DNA from: Pseudosulfitobacter koreensis
GTDB taxonomy: Bacteria; Pseudomonadota; Alphaproteobacteria; Rhodobacterales; Rhodobacteraceae
NCBI RefSeq assembly: GCF_024733015.1
Contig: NZ_JANKJG010000006.1
Location: 1 to 64,000, forward strand
DNA length: 64,000 nucleotides
Direction of reading: 5' to 3'
Part shown: positions 39,560-48,168 of the stretch, piece after piece
Layout of the letters: each line of letters opens with the position of its first letter
How positions within the stretch are numbered: the first letter of the stretch is position 1
Position numbers and translations under genes: made by a program
The notes under the pieces: model-generated
Seen by the model: only the letters and a program-made list of their open reading frames with translations
Databases searched by the model: none
Told to the model about the DNA's origin: nothing

Positions 39560-41488
39560 TCAGGCCCGTTCCGCGTCGATCCGAGACACGCCAAGCACGT
39601 CCAGAACCTTGGCCTCGATGTCCTTGGCGCTCAGCCGGGCGGTCGCGTACATGTCAGCGGGGCTCGACTGGTCGATGAACGTGTCGGGCAGCACCATCGA
39701 GCGGTATTTCAGACCCTCGTCGAAAACGCCCTCTTCAGCCAGCAGCTGCGCCACGTGGCTGCCGAAACCGCCGACTGCACCCTCCTCTATGGTGATCAGC
39801 GCCTCGTGATCGGCCGCCAGTTGCAGGATCAGAGCGCGGTCCAGCGGCTTGGCAAACCGGGCGTCGGCCACGGTCGGGGTGATCCCCTTGGCCTGCAGGC
39901 TCTCGCAGGCGGCTTCGACCTCGCTTAGCCGGGTGCCGAACGACAGGATCGCGACACGCCCGCCTTCGCGGATCATGCGGCCCTTGCCGATTTCCAGCGG
40001 GGTGCCGCGCTCGGGCATCTCGACGCCGGTGCCTTCACCGCGCGGGAAACGAAACGCGATGGGCCCGTCGTCATGCGCGGCGGCGGTGGCGACCATATGC
40101 GCAAGCTCTGCCTCGTCTGCGGCGGCCATCACCACGAAACCGGGCAGGTTGGCCAGAAAGGCCACGTCAAATGCACCTGCATGCGTCGCACCATCGGCCC
40201 CGACCAGCCCCGCACGGTCGATGGCAAAGCGCACCGGCAGACGCTGGATCGCCACGTCGTGCACGACCTGATCGTAACCGCGTTGCAGAAAGGTGGAATA
40301 CATCGTGCAGAACGGTTTCATCCCGCCCGCAGCCAACGCCGCCGAGAAGGTCACGCCATGCTGTTCGGCAATGCCCACGTCGAAACAGCGGCTGGGATAG
40401 CGTTCGGCAAAGAGGTTCAGGCCGGTCCCATCGGGCATCGCCGCCGTGATCGCGCAAATCTTGTCGTCGTCGGCTGCCTCTTTCATCAGATGCTGGGCAA
40501 AGACGTTGGTGTAGCTGGGCGCGTTGCTGGGGGCTTTTTTCTGCTCGCCGGTGATCACATCGAATTTGGCGCGGGCATGGCCGCGGTCGGCAGATTCCTC
40601 GGCAGGGGCATAGCCCTTGCCCTTCTTGGTCAGCACGTGGATCAGGATCGGGCCGGTTGCCCGCGCCTTGACCGTGCGCAGGACGGGCAGCAACTGGTCC
40701 ATGTCGTGCCCATCAATGGGGCCCAGATAGGAAAAGCCGAGTTGTTCAAACAATGTGCCGCCGACGGCCATCCCCTTGAGGATATCCTTGGCGCGCCGCG
40801 CACCTTCGCGGAAGGGATGCGGCAGCAGGCTTACGGCGCCTTTGGCCGCGGCCTTGAACTCTTGAAACGGTTCTTCTGCGTACAGGCGAGACAGATAGGA
40901 CGACATCGCGCCCACCGGCGGGGCAATGGACATTTCATTGTCGTTCAGGATCACGATCAGCCGTTTGCCCAGATCGCCCGCGTTGTTCATCGCCTCATAG
41001 GCCATGCCGGCGCTCATGCTGCCGTCGCCGATCACCGCGATGGCGTCGCCCAGCCCCTCGGGCGTCACGCCGCCCAGATCGCGCGCCACGGCAAAACCGA
41101 GGGCAGCACTGATCGAAGTGCTGGAATGCGCCGCGCCGAACGGGTCATAGGGGGATTCGCTGCGCTTGGTGAACCCTGACAGCCCGTCCTTTTGGCGCAG
41201 GGTGCGGATGCGGTCGCGGCGTTCTGTCAGGATCTTGTGCGGATAGCACTGGTGCCCCACGTCCCACACGATCTTGTCGCGGGGTGTGTCGAAAACGGCG
41301 TGCAGGGCGACGGTCAGTTCGACCACGCCCAAACCCGCGCCCAGATGCCCGCCGGTGACCGACACCGCCGAGACGGTCTCGTGGCGCACCTCGTCGGCCA
41401 ACTGCCATAGCTGCTCGTCGCTGAGACGCTTCATGTCAGCGGGGCGCTGGATGGTGTCCAGCAGGGGGGTCTTGGGGCGGTCCGTCAT
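39560..41488 (-). CDS. dxs: 1-deoxy-D-xylulose-5-phosphate synthase
   Basis: A 642-aa thiamine-diphosphate enzyme making DXP from pyruvate and glyceraldehyde 3-phosphate, the entry step of the MEP isoprenoid pathway. It has the ThDP motif [16 protein letters not shown], the [14 protein letters not shown] segment and the transketolase C-domain. The start ATG 41488 has AGAAGG seven bases upstream; ATG 41506, which overlaps the ispA stop, is also possible. It is third in the operon xseB-ispA-dxs. Confidence 0.97.
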   Translation of the reverse strand: MTDRPKTPLLDTIQRPADMKRLSDEQLWQLADEVRHETVSAVSVTGGHLGAGLGVVELTVALHAVFDTPRDKIVWDVGHQCYPHKILTERRDRIRTLRQKDGLSGFTKRSESPYDPFGAAHSSTSISAALGFAVARDLGGVTPEGLGDAIAVIGDGSMSAGMAYEAMNNAGDLGKRLIVILNDNEMSIAPPVGAMSSYLSRLYAEEPFQEFKAAAKGAVSLLPHPFREGARRAKDILKGMAVGGTLFEQLGFSYLGPIDGHDMDQLLPVLRTVKARATGPILIHVLTKKGKGYAPAEESADRGHARAKFDVITGEQKKAPSNAPSYTNVFAQHLMKEAADDDKICAITAAMPDGTGLNLFAERYPSRCFDVGIAEQHGVTFSAALAAGGMKPFCTMYSTFLQRGYDQVVHDVAIQRLPVRFAIDRAGLVGADGATHAGAFDVAFLANLPGFVVMAAADEAELAHMVATAAAHDDGPIAFRFPRGEGTGVEMPERGTPLEIGKGRMIREGGRVAILSFGTRLSEVEAACESLQAKGITPTVADARFAKPLDRALILQLAADHEALITIEEGAVGGFGSHVAQLLAEEGVFDEGLKYRSMVLPDTFIDQSSPADMYATARLSAKDIEAKVLDVLGVSRIDAERA

Positions 41489-41502
41489 ATCGCGGCCTTC
41501 TG

Positions 41503-42363
41503 TCATTTCTCGCGGCGGATGACAAATGCGGCGGCGTCGCGCAGCACTTGGGCTTCCGGTCCATATGTATCTAGGGCATCGCAGGCGGATTGCACCAATT
41601 CGGAGGCGCGTCTTTGCGCACCGTCGAGGCCCAGCAGCGACACGAAGGTGGCTTTCCCGGCGTCGGCATCCTTGCGCGTCGCCTTGCCCACGGTGGTGGC
41701 GTCGCCGGTCACGTCCAGCACATCATCGGCGATCTGAAACGCCAGCCCCAGCGCTCGCGCATAGGTGCGCAGCGGTGTCGGATCGGCCTGCGCCATGCGG
41801 GCTCCGGCGCAGGCCGACCATTCGATCAGCGCGCCGGTCTTGCCGTGTTGCAGGTATTCGATCTGCTCCAGTGTCAGCGGCACCTGCGCGGTTTCGGCGG
41901 CAATGTCCAAGGCCTGACCCAGAACCATGCCCCGTTGCCCGGCGGCCAGTGCCAGCGTGTGCGCCAGATCTGCGCGGGCGGGGCCAACGTCGGTGTGGGT
42001 GACCAGCTCGAAGCTGAGCGCATGCAGCGCGTCGCCTGCCAGAATGGCGGTGGCCTCGTCCCATTTCACATGCACGGTTAGCTGACCGCGCCGCAGATCG
42101 TCATCGTCCATCGACGGCAGATCGTCATGCACCAGCGAATAGGCGTGCATCGCCTCGATCCCGGTGGCGGGCCAGAGCGCAGCGGCAGGGTCCACCCCGT
42201 GCAACCGCGCCGACTCCAGCACCAGAAAGCCGCGCAGCCGCTTGCCGCCCCTGGTGGCATGGGCCATTGCGTCGGTTACGGGCACATCGTCCAGACTGCC
42301 CAAAACCGTGTCGAACTGCGATTGGATCTGCGTTGCGGCCTGTGCCAGCCGGGCGGAAAACAT
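41503..42363 (-). CDS. ispA: polyprenyl synthetase, probable farnesyl diphosphate synthase
   Basis: The 286-aa enzyme condenses IPP with DMAPP/GPP. It has the first aspartate-rich motif in [16 protein letters not shown], the upstream GGKRLRG and the second motif DDVLDVTGD, as expected of bacterial FPP synthases with short-chain product. It lies between xseB and dxs, the classical isoprenoid operon, with MEP flux from dxs feeding it. Confidence 0.95.
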   Translation of the reverse strand: MFSARLAQAATQIQSQFDTVLGSLDDVPVTDAMAHATRGGKRLRGFLVLESARLHGVDPAAALWPATGIEAMHAYSLVHDDLPSMDDDDLRRGQLTVHVKWDEATAILAGDALHALSFELVTHTDVGPARADLAHTLALAAGQRGMVLGQALDIAAETAQVPLTLEQIEYLQHGKTGALIEWSACAGARMAQADPTPLRTYARALGLAFQIADDVLDVTGDATTVGKATRKDADAGKATFVSLLGLDGAQRRASELVQSACDALDTYGPEAQVLRDAAAFVIRREK

Positions 42364-42368
42364 CCGTC

Positions 42369-42611
42369 TTACTGGATGTCGACGGGCGCGGTGCCGGTGG
42401 GATTGCCGTCGCTGTCCAGCGTGATGGCGGCGACTTTTTCCTCGGCTTCCTTCAGCTTGGCCTCGCAGCGGGCTTTCAGCGCAGCCCCACGTTCATAGAG
42501 CGTGATCGACTGGTCAAGTGCCACGTCGCCGCGTTCCAGCTGGCCCAGAACCTGCTCAAGCTCGGCCATGGCCTGTTCAAAGCTCATTTCGTTCACGGGG
42601 GTATCAGTCAT
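42369..42611 (-). CDS. xseB: exodeoxyribonuclease VII small subunit
   Basis: An 80-aa coiled-coil subunit with the family core FEQAMAELEQVLGQLERGDVALDQSITLYERGAAL. It binds XseA to form the single-strand nuclease. It precedes ispA by five bases, the conserved xseB-ispA arrangement. ATG 42611 gives the family-length protein. Confidence 0.95.
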   Translation of the reverse strand: MTDTPVNEMSFEQAMAELEQVLGQLERGDVALDQSITLYERGAALKARCEAKLKEAEEKVAAITLDSDGNPTGTAPVDIQ

Positions 42612-42707
42612 TGCGCCGGGCCTCATATCATTTCAACGCGCAGCATAGCGGCCTTCGCCAGCCGATGCCAGACGGGCGGCTGGCAGTTTTTGCGCAGTTT
42701 CGCCTGT

Positions 42708-43409
42708 CTAATCCGGGGCCAGCATGTAACCCGCACCTCGCACGGTCTGCAGGTAACGCGGCTGTTTTGGATCACTTTCCAGCTTGCGACGAAGGCGGGT
42801 GATCTGCACGTCGACGGCGCGTTCTTGTGCCTGCCCGCGGTCACGCCCCAGTTCCTCGACCAGTTTGGCACGACTGATCGGGTTGCCAGGCTGGGCCGAA
42901 AAGATCTTCATCAACAACATCTCGGTGCCGGTCAGACGCACGATGTCCTGGCCCTGCCACATCTCGCCGCGTTCCAGATCATAGCGGATGTCGCCCAGAT
43001 GCAGGATCTTGGGAATACTATCGGCAGCGGGTGTTTCCGGCATACGCCGCAGCACCGCGTTGATGCGCAGCAGCAGCTCCTTGGGCTCGAAAGGTTTGGG
43101 CAGGTAGTCGTCCGCGCCAGCCTCGAACCCTTCGATGCGCGCATCGGTCTCGCCCCGCGCGGTCAGCAGCAGGATCGGCGTCGTCTTGGTCTCGCGCAGC
43201 GAGCGGCACAGGCTGAGGCCGTCTTCGCCGGGCATCATCACGTCCAGCACGATCAAGTCAAAGTCGAGACCCGTCAGGATGCGCCGTGCGTGTTGTGCGT
43301 CACGCGCGGCTGTCACCAGGAACCCGTTGCGGATCAGAAACTTCTGCAAAAGTGTGCGGATGCGTTCATCATCGTCAACGACCAGCAGGTGCGCGTCAAA
43401 ATCGCTCAT
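42708..43409 (-). CDS. petR: OmpR-family response regulator, PetR type
   Basis: A 233-aa regulator with a receiver domain (phospho-acceptor Asp56 in LIVLDVMMPGEDG, conserved Asp pair near the N-terminus and Lys in LPKPF) and a winged-helix OmpR DNA-binding domain. It is coupled to an upstream MarR gene by a 4-bp overlap and no histidine kinase is adjacent. This is the arrangement of petP-petR in Rhodobacter capsulatus, where PetR is required for expression of the cytochrome bc1 and c2 genes. petABC lies 11 kb away in this window. Confidence 0.88.
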   Translation of the reverse strand: MSDFDAHLLVVDDDERIRTLLQKFLIRNGFLVTAARDAQHARRILTGLDFDLIVLDVMMPGEDGLSLCRSLRETKTTPILLLTARGETDARIEGFEAGADDYLPKPFEPKELLLRINAVLRRMPETPAADSIPKILHLGDIRYDLERGEMWQGQDIVRLTGTEMLLMKIFSAQPGNPISRAKLVEELGRDRGQAQERAVDVQITRLRRKLESDPKQPRYLQTVRGAGYMLAPD

Positions 43410-43918
43410 GCGCCCTGTTCCTTGAGCCGGGCATAGGCGCGGCGCATTTCGGGGTCCATCATCGCTTCGAGCACGCGGCGAAAGCCGCCCACGGCATCCG
43501 GGCCTGCCTCGCGGAAGGCGGTGCGCATGCGGGCGCGCTGGGCATCGGAAAGCTTCTGTTCCAGCGCGCGTCCCTCGTCGGTCAGATAGAGATGGCGTTC
43601 GCGCTTGTCGCTGTGCCCAATGCGGCTTTCGACCAGCCCGTCAGCGATCAGGGTGCGCAGCACGCGGTTCAGCGATTGCTTGGTCACGCCCAGGATGTTC
43701 AGCAGATTGTTCACCGTGGTCCCCGGCGCGCGGTTGATGAAGTGCACTGCCCGGTGGTGCGCGCGTCCATACTCCAGATCCGTCAGAATACGGTCGGGAT
43801 CTGCCGTAAACCCGCGATAGGCAAAGAACATCGCTTCGATACCCTGCCGCAATTGTTCGTCCGTCAGGAACAGCAGGCTTTCGCCCCCCAGACCCGCGCC
43901 CATGCCGGTGTCGCGCAT
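43406..43918 (-). CDS. petP: MarR-family transcriptional regulator, PetP type
   Basis: A 170-aa MarR winged-HTH protein with the recognition region NNLLNILGVTKQSLNRVLRTLIADGLVESR and wing SDKRERHLYLTDEG, long N-terminal extension (about 50 residues) and a C-terminal dimer helix. Together with petR it makes the petPR pair known from Rhodobacter. The stop overlaps the petR ATG. A dyad TTGAC-N9-GTCAA lies between petP and ilvE and may be its operator. Confidence 0.88.
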   Translation of the reverse strand: MRDTGMGAGLGGESLLFLTDEQLRQGIEAMFFAYRGFTADPDRILTDLEYGRAHHRAVHFINRAPGTTVNNLLNILGVTKQSLNRVLRTLIADGLVESRIGHSDKRERHLYLTDEGRALEQKLSDAQRARMRTAFREAGPDAVGGFRRVLEAMMDPEMRRAYARLKEQGA

Positions 43919-43968
43919 ATTTTGTGCCTCATTCGTCTTTTGGTAGCAATCAGCTTACGTCAGTGTTG

Positions 43969-43987
43969 TTGACATTCCAATAGTCAA
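43969..43987. promoter_or_regulatory. MarR-style inverted repeat TTGAC-N9-GTCAA between petP and ilvE
   Basis: TTGACATTCCAATAGTCAA is a 19-bp dyad with five matched base pairs at each arm and a further symmetric T/A pair inside. It covers the -35 box of the ilvE promoter, so binding would block ilvE transcription; it also lies about 50 bp before petP. The assignment to PetP is inferred. Confidence 0.5.
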
Positions 43988-43997
43988 GGGCTATCGA
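43969..43997 (+). promoter_or_regulatory. sigma-70 promoter of ilvE
   Basis: A perfect -35 TTGACA (43969-43974) is 17 bases from TATCGA (43992-43997), giving a start near 44004 and a 5' leader of about 68 bases. Overlaps the dyad listed at the same place. Confidence 0.7.
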
Positions 43998-44071
43998 ATC
44001 TCAGGTTTTGCGCAATAAAGTGTCCGTACCGGTCATAGCTGCGCAATATTAGGAAAACAAATTAAAAGGAT

Positions 44072-44947
44072 ATGGCGATGTCTGGCGCATATGATGATCG
44101 TGACGGCAAGATCTGGATGGATGGTAAACTGATCGAATGGCGCGATGCAAATGTCCATATTCTGACGCACGCGCTGCATTATGCGTCCTCGGTCTTTGAA
44201 GGCGAGCGGTGCTATGATGGCAAGGTGTTCAAGAGCCGCGAACATTCGGAGCGTCTGCTGAAATCGGGCGAGCTGATGGACATGGCGATCCCCTATACTG
44301 TGGACGAGATCGAGGCGGCCAAGCGCGCGACGCTGGATGCCAACGGTCTGACCAATGCCTATCTGCGCGTCGTGGCGTTTCGCGGTGCAGGCCCGGACAT
44401 GGGTGTCGCCGCATCGCGCAACCCGATCCGCATGGCGGTAACCGCCTGGGAGTGGGGCAACTATTACGGCGACGCCAAGATGAAGGGCGCCAAGCTGGAC
44501 ATCGCCAAATGGAAACGCCCCAGCCCCGAAACCATCCCCGTCGCGGCCAAGGCTGCGGGGCTCTACATGATCTGCACGATGTCCAAGCACGCCGCCGAAG
44601 CGAAGGGCTGCTCGGATGCCATGTTCCTGGATTATCGCGGCTACGTTGCCGAGGCGACAGGCGCCAACATCTTCTTCGTCAAGGACGGAGAAGTGCACAC
44701 GCCGCTGGCGGATTCGATCCTGAACGGGCTGACACGCCAGACCGTCATCGGCATGCTGAAAGACCGCCAGATCAAGGTACATGAACGCCACATCATGCCC
44801 GAAGAGCTGGAAGGGTTCGAGCAGTGCTTTTTGACCGGATCGGCGGCGGAAGTGACGCCCGTGGGGCAGATCGGCGACTATAACTTCGAGGTCGGCGCGC
44901 TGACGCGGGACGTCTCGGAAGGGTACGAGAAGCTGGTGCGCAGCTGA
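44072..44947 (+). CDS. ilvE: branched-chain-amino-acid aminotransferase
   Basis: A 291-aa fold-type IV PLP enzyme that transaminates Leu, Ile and Val with 2-oxoglutarate, tying branched-chain synthesis to the glutamate pool. It shows VHILTHALHYASSVFEGERCY, the PLP Lys160 in AAKAAGLY, the GYVAEATGANIFFVKDG block and GLTRQTVI. The start MAMSGAYDDR matches roseobacter homologues; an alternative second Met two codons later exists. Confidence 0.95.
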   Translation: MAMSGAYDDRDGKIWMDGKLIEWRDANVHILTHALHYASSVFEGERCYDGKVFKSREHSERLLKSGELMDMAIPYTVDEIEAAKRATLDANGLTNAYLRVVAFRGAGPDMGVAASRNPIRMAVTAWEWGNYYGDAKMKGAKLDIAKWKRPSPETIPVAAKAAGLYMICTMSKHAAEAKGCSDAMFLDYRGYVAEATGANIFFVKDGEVHTPLADSILNGLTRQTVIGMLKDRQIKVHERHIMPEELEGFEQCFLTGSAAEVTPVGQIGDYNFEVGALTRDVSEGYEKLVRS

Positions 44948-44979
44948 TTGCCAAGGGGGCTGCGCCACGCTTTTGATTA

Positions 44980-45035
44980 TGGGGGCGCTGCCCCCGGCAC
45001 TTCGTGCCTCCCCCGGAGTTTAAGGGGCAAGATGA
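44980..45035. repeat. REP-like GC hairpin element (copy B), probable bidirectional terminator
   Basis: GGGGGC/GCCCCC (44981-44995) is followed by GGCAC-TTC-GTGCC (44996-45008) and a CCCCGGAGTTT tail, matching the organisation of the copy at 34529. It sits between the convergent ilvE and cyclase genes, where it can end both transcripts. Confidence 0.65.
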
Positions 45036-45077
45036 AGATGCGGGCGCGGGGGCAACATATCCCCGCGCCCGATTGGT

Positions 45078-46031
45078 TCAGTAGAGGGCGACGGGGTTGA
45101 TCATCGCCTGAACGGTGCCGCGGATGCGGGCCTGCCCCAGAACGAACATGAATTCGTTCACGCCATCATCCAGGATCGGCCCGGTGTTCATCGTCTCAAG
45201 GATGTAGATGCCGTTCTGTTTCAGCAAGATGACGTGGCCGTAGAAGGTGCCGTCGCCTTCGATGGCGGGCACCGCTTCAAGGCCCCAGGTGTCAGCGCCC
45301 ACGGCCATCGGGTCCAGCGAGGCGACATAGTCCGCGCCTTCATTGGTCAAGCCCGGTTCGCCCGAAACCCAGGCGGTGGGGTCCTGTTCGAACATGCCTT
45401 GGGTCCAGCCTGTGTGAAACAGCATGATGTCACCAGCATTAAAGCTGAGGTTCTGCGCTTCCATAGCGGCCTTGATGTCCTCAGAGCCAAAGCCCTGACC
45501 TGCTTCCATCACATCGGTGCCAAAATGCTTGGCCATGTCCACGATTACCGCGCGCGCGACCATTGGCGGCACATCGTGGGTACCCAGCTTGGTCAGGCCG
45601 GTCAGAACGCTGATCTCTTTTTCGTCGAGACAGTTGTAGTACAGCCCTTCCTCGCCCAGATGGCCGAGGCCATCCAGCTGCGAGCCGATCCCGACCCAAG
45701 TGTGCAGGATGTCGTCATTGTAGTTACCGGGATAGCCGAATGCCTCCAGCTTGACCCCGCCCTGCTGGTTCGGTTGTACCACCTGCAAACTCAGAGTTCG
45801 CGGCGCAAAGGCCGGAGTCTGGGCGTCGATGGTGATGCCCAAAGGCACCGATTTGCCCTGTTTGATAAGCTTGGCCGCGTCCAGGGTGCGTTCGGTGCTG
45901 ACGTGGTTGGCAGATCCGATGGTGTCTTCCGCGCCCCATTTGGACGGGGCACAGTCGGAATGGGTTTCCGCAATTGCGGTCGTTGCTGAAAAGGCAAGCG
46001 CGACAATCGCGCAGGTGATTTTTGTGGTCAT
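45078..46031 (-). CDS. exported cyclase-family protein
   Basis: A 317-aa protein with a Sec signal peptide (MTTKITCAIVALAFSATTAIA) and a cyclase/kynurenine-formamidase-like domain: NHVSTERTLDAAKLIKQGKSVPLG, the metal-binding-like HTWVGIGSQLDGLGHLGEEGLYYN (the H-x-x-x-x-x-x-x-D-x-x-x-H pattern) and GDIMLFHTGWTQG. Cytosolic relatives hydrolyse formylkynurenine; the leader makes this one periplasmic. ATG 46031 follows a GGGAGGAA site. Substrate unknown. Confidence 0.85.
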   Translation of the reverse strand: MTTKITCAIVALAFSATTAIAETHSDCAPSKWGAEDTIGSANHVSTERTLDAAKLIKQGKSVPLGITIDAQTPAFAPRTLSLQVVQPNQQGGVKLEAFGYPGNYNDDILHTWVGIGSQLDGLGHLGEEGLYYNCLDEKEISVLTGLTKLGTHDVPPMVARAVIVDMAKHFGTDVMEAGQGFGSEDIKAAMEAQNLSFNAGDIMLFHTGWTQGMFEQDPTAWVSGEPGLTNEGADYVASLDPMAVGADTWGLEAVPAIEGDGTFYGHVILLKQNGIYILETMNTGPILDDGVNEFMFVLGQARIRGTVQAMINPVALY

Positions 46032-46117
46032 TGTAATTCCTCCCTTGAACGTCACCGGAATCGCGTGACGCAAGGGAAGCTTACCACAGGTAGCAGATTG
46101 CAGCGGGTAACGCGGCG

Positions 46118-46711
46118 TCAGAAATCCAAGCCGCGCTGCGCCTTGATGCCCGACTTGAAGGGGTGTTTCACTTCGGTCATGTCGCTGACCAGATCGGCAT
46201 AGTCCATAAGCTCGGGTTTGGCATCGCGTCCGGTCAGGATCACGCTGGTGCGGTCGCTGCGCGCCTTCAGCCCGTCGATCACTTCGGAGACGTCCAGGTA
46301 ATCGTAGCGCAGCGCAATGTTGATTTCATCCAGCAGGACCAGATCATAGTCGCCCGACTGCATCATGTCGCAGGCCTTGGCGTAAGCGGCGGTGGCGGCG
46401 GCGATGTCACGGTCGCGGTCCTGGGTGTCCCAGGTAAAACCCTCGCCCATTGTGTGCCATGTCACCTCGGGCAGTTTCTTGAAGAACTGGCGTTCGCCGG
46501 TGATCCACTTGCCCTTGATGAACTGGACCACGCCCACGGTCTTGCCCCAGCCCAATGCGCGGATGGCGACACCGAAGGCCGAGGACGATTTGCCCTTGCC
46601 GTTGCCGGTGTGCACCAGGATCAGCCCGCGACCGGGATCTTCGGCCCGGGCGATCTTTTCGCGGTGCTTGGTCTGGACATCCTGCATCTTGGATTTGTGG
46701 TCGTCTGTCAT
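46118..46711 (-). CDS. cobO: cob(I)yrinic acid a,c-diamide adenosyltransferase
   Basis: Attaches the adenosyl group to cobalamin precursors. The 197-aa protein has the P-loop HTGNGKGKSSSAFG (about 34-47), LVLLDEINIALRYDY and the NRKxx-like closing region, placing it in the CobA/CobO class. The other cob genes are not in the window. It lies three bases beyond the DMT transporter stop (46715) and may be translated with it. Relevant to the queG enzyme here, which needs cobalamin. Confidence 0.95.
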   Translation of the reverse strand: MTDDHKSKMQDVQTKHREKIARAEDPGRGLILVHTGNGKGKSSSAFGVAIRALGWGKTVGVVQFIKGKWITGERQFFKKLPEVTWHTMGEGFTWDTQDRDRDIAAATAAYAKACDMMQSGDYDLVLLDEINIALRYDYLDVSEVIDGLKARSDRTSVILTGRDAKPELMDYADLVSDMTEVKHPFKSGIKAQRGLDF

Positions 46712-46714
46712 GTT

Positions 46715-47656
46715 CTAGCCTTTCGGATCGGTCACGGCGCGCGCGCGGCCACGCTCGAGACCCAGTTGACGTTCGCGCCAGATGATCAGCACACCGCCGG
46801 TAACGACCAGCGCGGCACCGGCCACCGTGGACCATGTGGGAATTTCACCGAAGATCGCAAAGCCGATCGCGGTTGCAAAGATAAGCGAAGCATAGTCGAA
46901 GGGCGCCAGCATTGACGCAGCCCCGAAGCGAAAGGCGCTGGTCATCAGGATCTGGGCGACGCCGCCGATGAACCCGGCCCCGATCAGCAGCCCAAGGTTC
47001 AGGGGCGAAGGCATCACCCAGCCAAAGGGAATTGTCAGCAGCGACAGCGCCGTGGCGGTGATCGAGAAATAGAACACGATGGCGGCGGTGTGTTCGGTCA
47101 TCACCAGCCGGCGGATGTGGATCTGCACCAGACCGCGCACCAGTGACGCCCCGAGAATGGCAAGCACGCCCATCGTCGCCGCCTGGCTGAGGTTGCCCGG
47201 TCCCAGCGTCAGGTTCGGCCAGATCACGATCAAAACGCCCACCAGACCAAGGCCCACCGCCGTCATGCGGATCGCGCGGACTTTTTCGCCCAGCATGAAG
47301 ATTGCAAGTACCACGGTGAACATCGGGGTCGCATAGCCGATTGCGGTCACTTCGGGCAGGGGCAGCAGGCCCAGACCCATGAACGTCAGCGTCATCGCGG
47401 CGGTGCCGAACAATCCGCGCCAGACATGGCCCATGGGGTTCTTGGTCGACAGGCCATGGCGCAATTCGCCCGTTTGCCACAGCCACAGAAGGATGACAGG
47501 GATGCAAAAGAACGACCGGAAAAAGACCGCCTCGCCCGAGGGGACCTCTTGTACCGCGACCTTGATCATCGCGGACATGACCATAAAGAGGAACACTGCC
47601 AGCAGCTTGAGCGTGACAGCAGTTCCGGGACGGTTTTCGGTCAAGGGCAACGGCAT
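46715..47656 (-). CDS. DMT-superfamily (EamA) transporter
   Basis: A 313-aa inner-membrane protein with ten predicted helices in two EamA repeats (for example AVFLFMVMSAMIKVAVQE and TAIGYATPMFTVVLAIFMLGE). It is a paralogue-type neighbour of cobO; the substrate is not predictable. The leading residues before the first helix are short, in line with the family. Confidence 0.9.
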   Translation of the reverse strand: MPLPLTENRPGTAVTLKLLAVFLFMVMSAMIKVAVQEVPSGEAVFFRSFFCIPVILLWLWQTGELRHGLSTKNPMGHVWRGLFGTAAMTLTFMGLGLLPLPEVTAIGYATPMFTVVLAIFMLGEKVRAIRMTAVGLGLVGVLIVIWPNLTLGPGNLSQAATMGVLAILGASLVRGLVQIHIRRLVMTEHTAAIVFYFSITATALSLLTIPFGWVMPSPLNLGLLIGAGFIGGVAQILMTSAFRFGAASMLAPFDYASLIFATAIGFAIFGEIPTWSTVAGAALVVTGGVLIIWRERQLGLERGRARAVTDPKG

Positions 47657-47694
47657 GCGCCACCCTTGATCCGTCAGCCGTCAACTTGCAAGTG

Positions 47695-48069
47695 TCAGTT
47701 TATCTTTGCGATTGCCAGTGCGGTGCCGTCCGCGGGGTTCCAGATCCAGACTTCGTTATAGTCCGAGACGTTGAAGGTGCTGCCTGCGGAATAGTCTTGC
47801 GACCCTTCCGCGGATTGCAATGCGCCCATGTCCGTTCCGGCGTCAAAATTGCCGTTCCGGCCCAGACCCACATGGGCCGCTTCGGCGCCTTCCAGTTTGA
47901 AATCACGCATCAGCGATACGCCTGCGCTGGTCACAACGACCACGCCGCTGGCGCTTGCGCCGTTCTGGCCTTGAAACGTGCCTTCACGTCCCTTGTCCTG
48001 TGCCATCGCAGGCAATGCGGGCAGCAGCAGGGAAATCAGACACGCGGTGATAATAAAACGTCGGTTCAT
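47695..48069 (-). CDS. exported small protein with a DM13-like domain
   Basis: A 124-aa protein with a signal peptide (MNRRFIITACLISLLLPALPAMAQ) and a C-terminal beta-rich region matching the DM13 domain: a MRDFKLEGAEAAHVGLG strand, DMGALQSAEGSQDY, and the closing YNEVWIWNPADGTALAIAKI. DM13 domains are proposed electron-transfer or haem-linked modules of secreted proteins. ATG 48069 has AAGGA upstream. Function unknown; converges toward nothing close. Confidence 0.75.
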   Translation of the reverse strand: MNRRFIITACLISLLLPALPAMAQDKGREGTFQGQNGASASGVVVVTSAGVSLMRDFKLEGAEAAHVGLGRNGNFDAGTDMGALQSAEGSQDYSAGSTFNVSDYNEVWIWNPADGTALAIAKIN

Positions 48070-48168
48070 GATGCATCCTTTCGACACACCACAGATGTAA
48101 TACGCGCCGGGCAGAATCCAAAGGGGCGCGCAGAGTTCCTTGGGTATGTGACATTTCAGCCGATCTGC

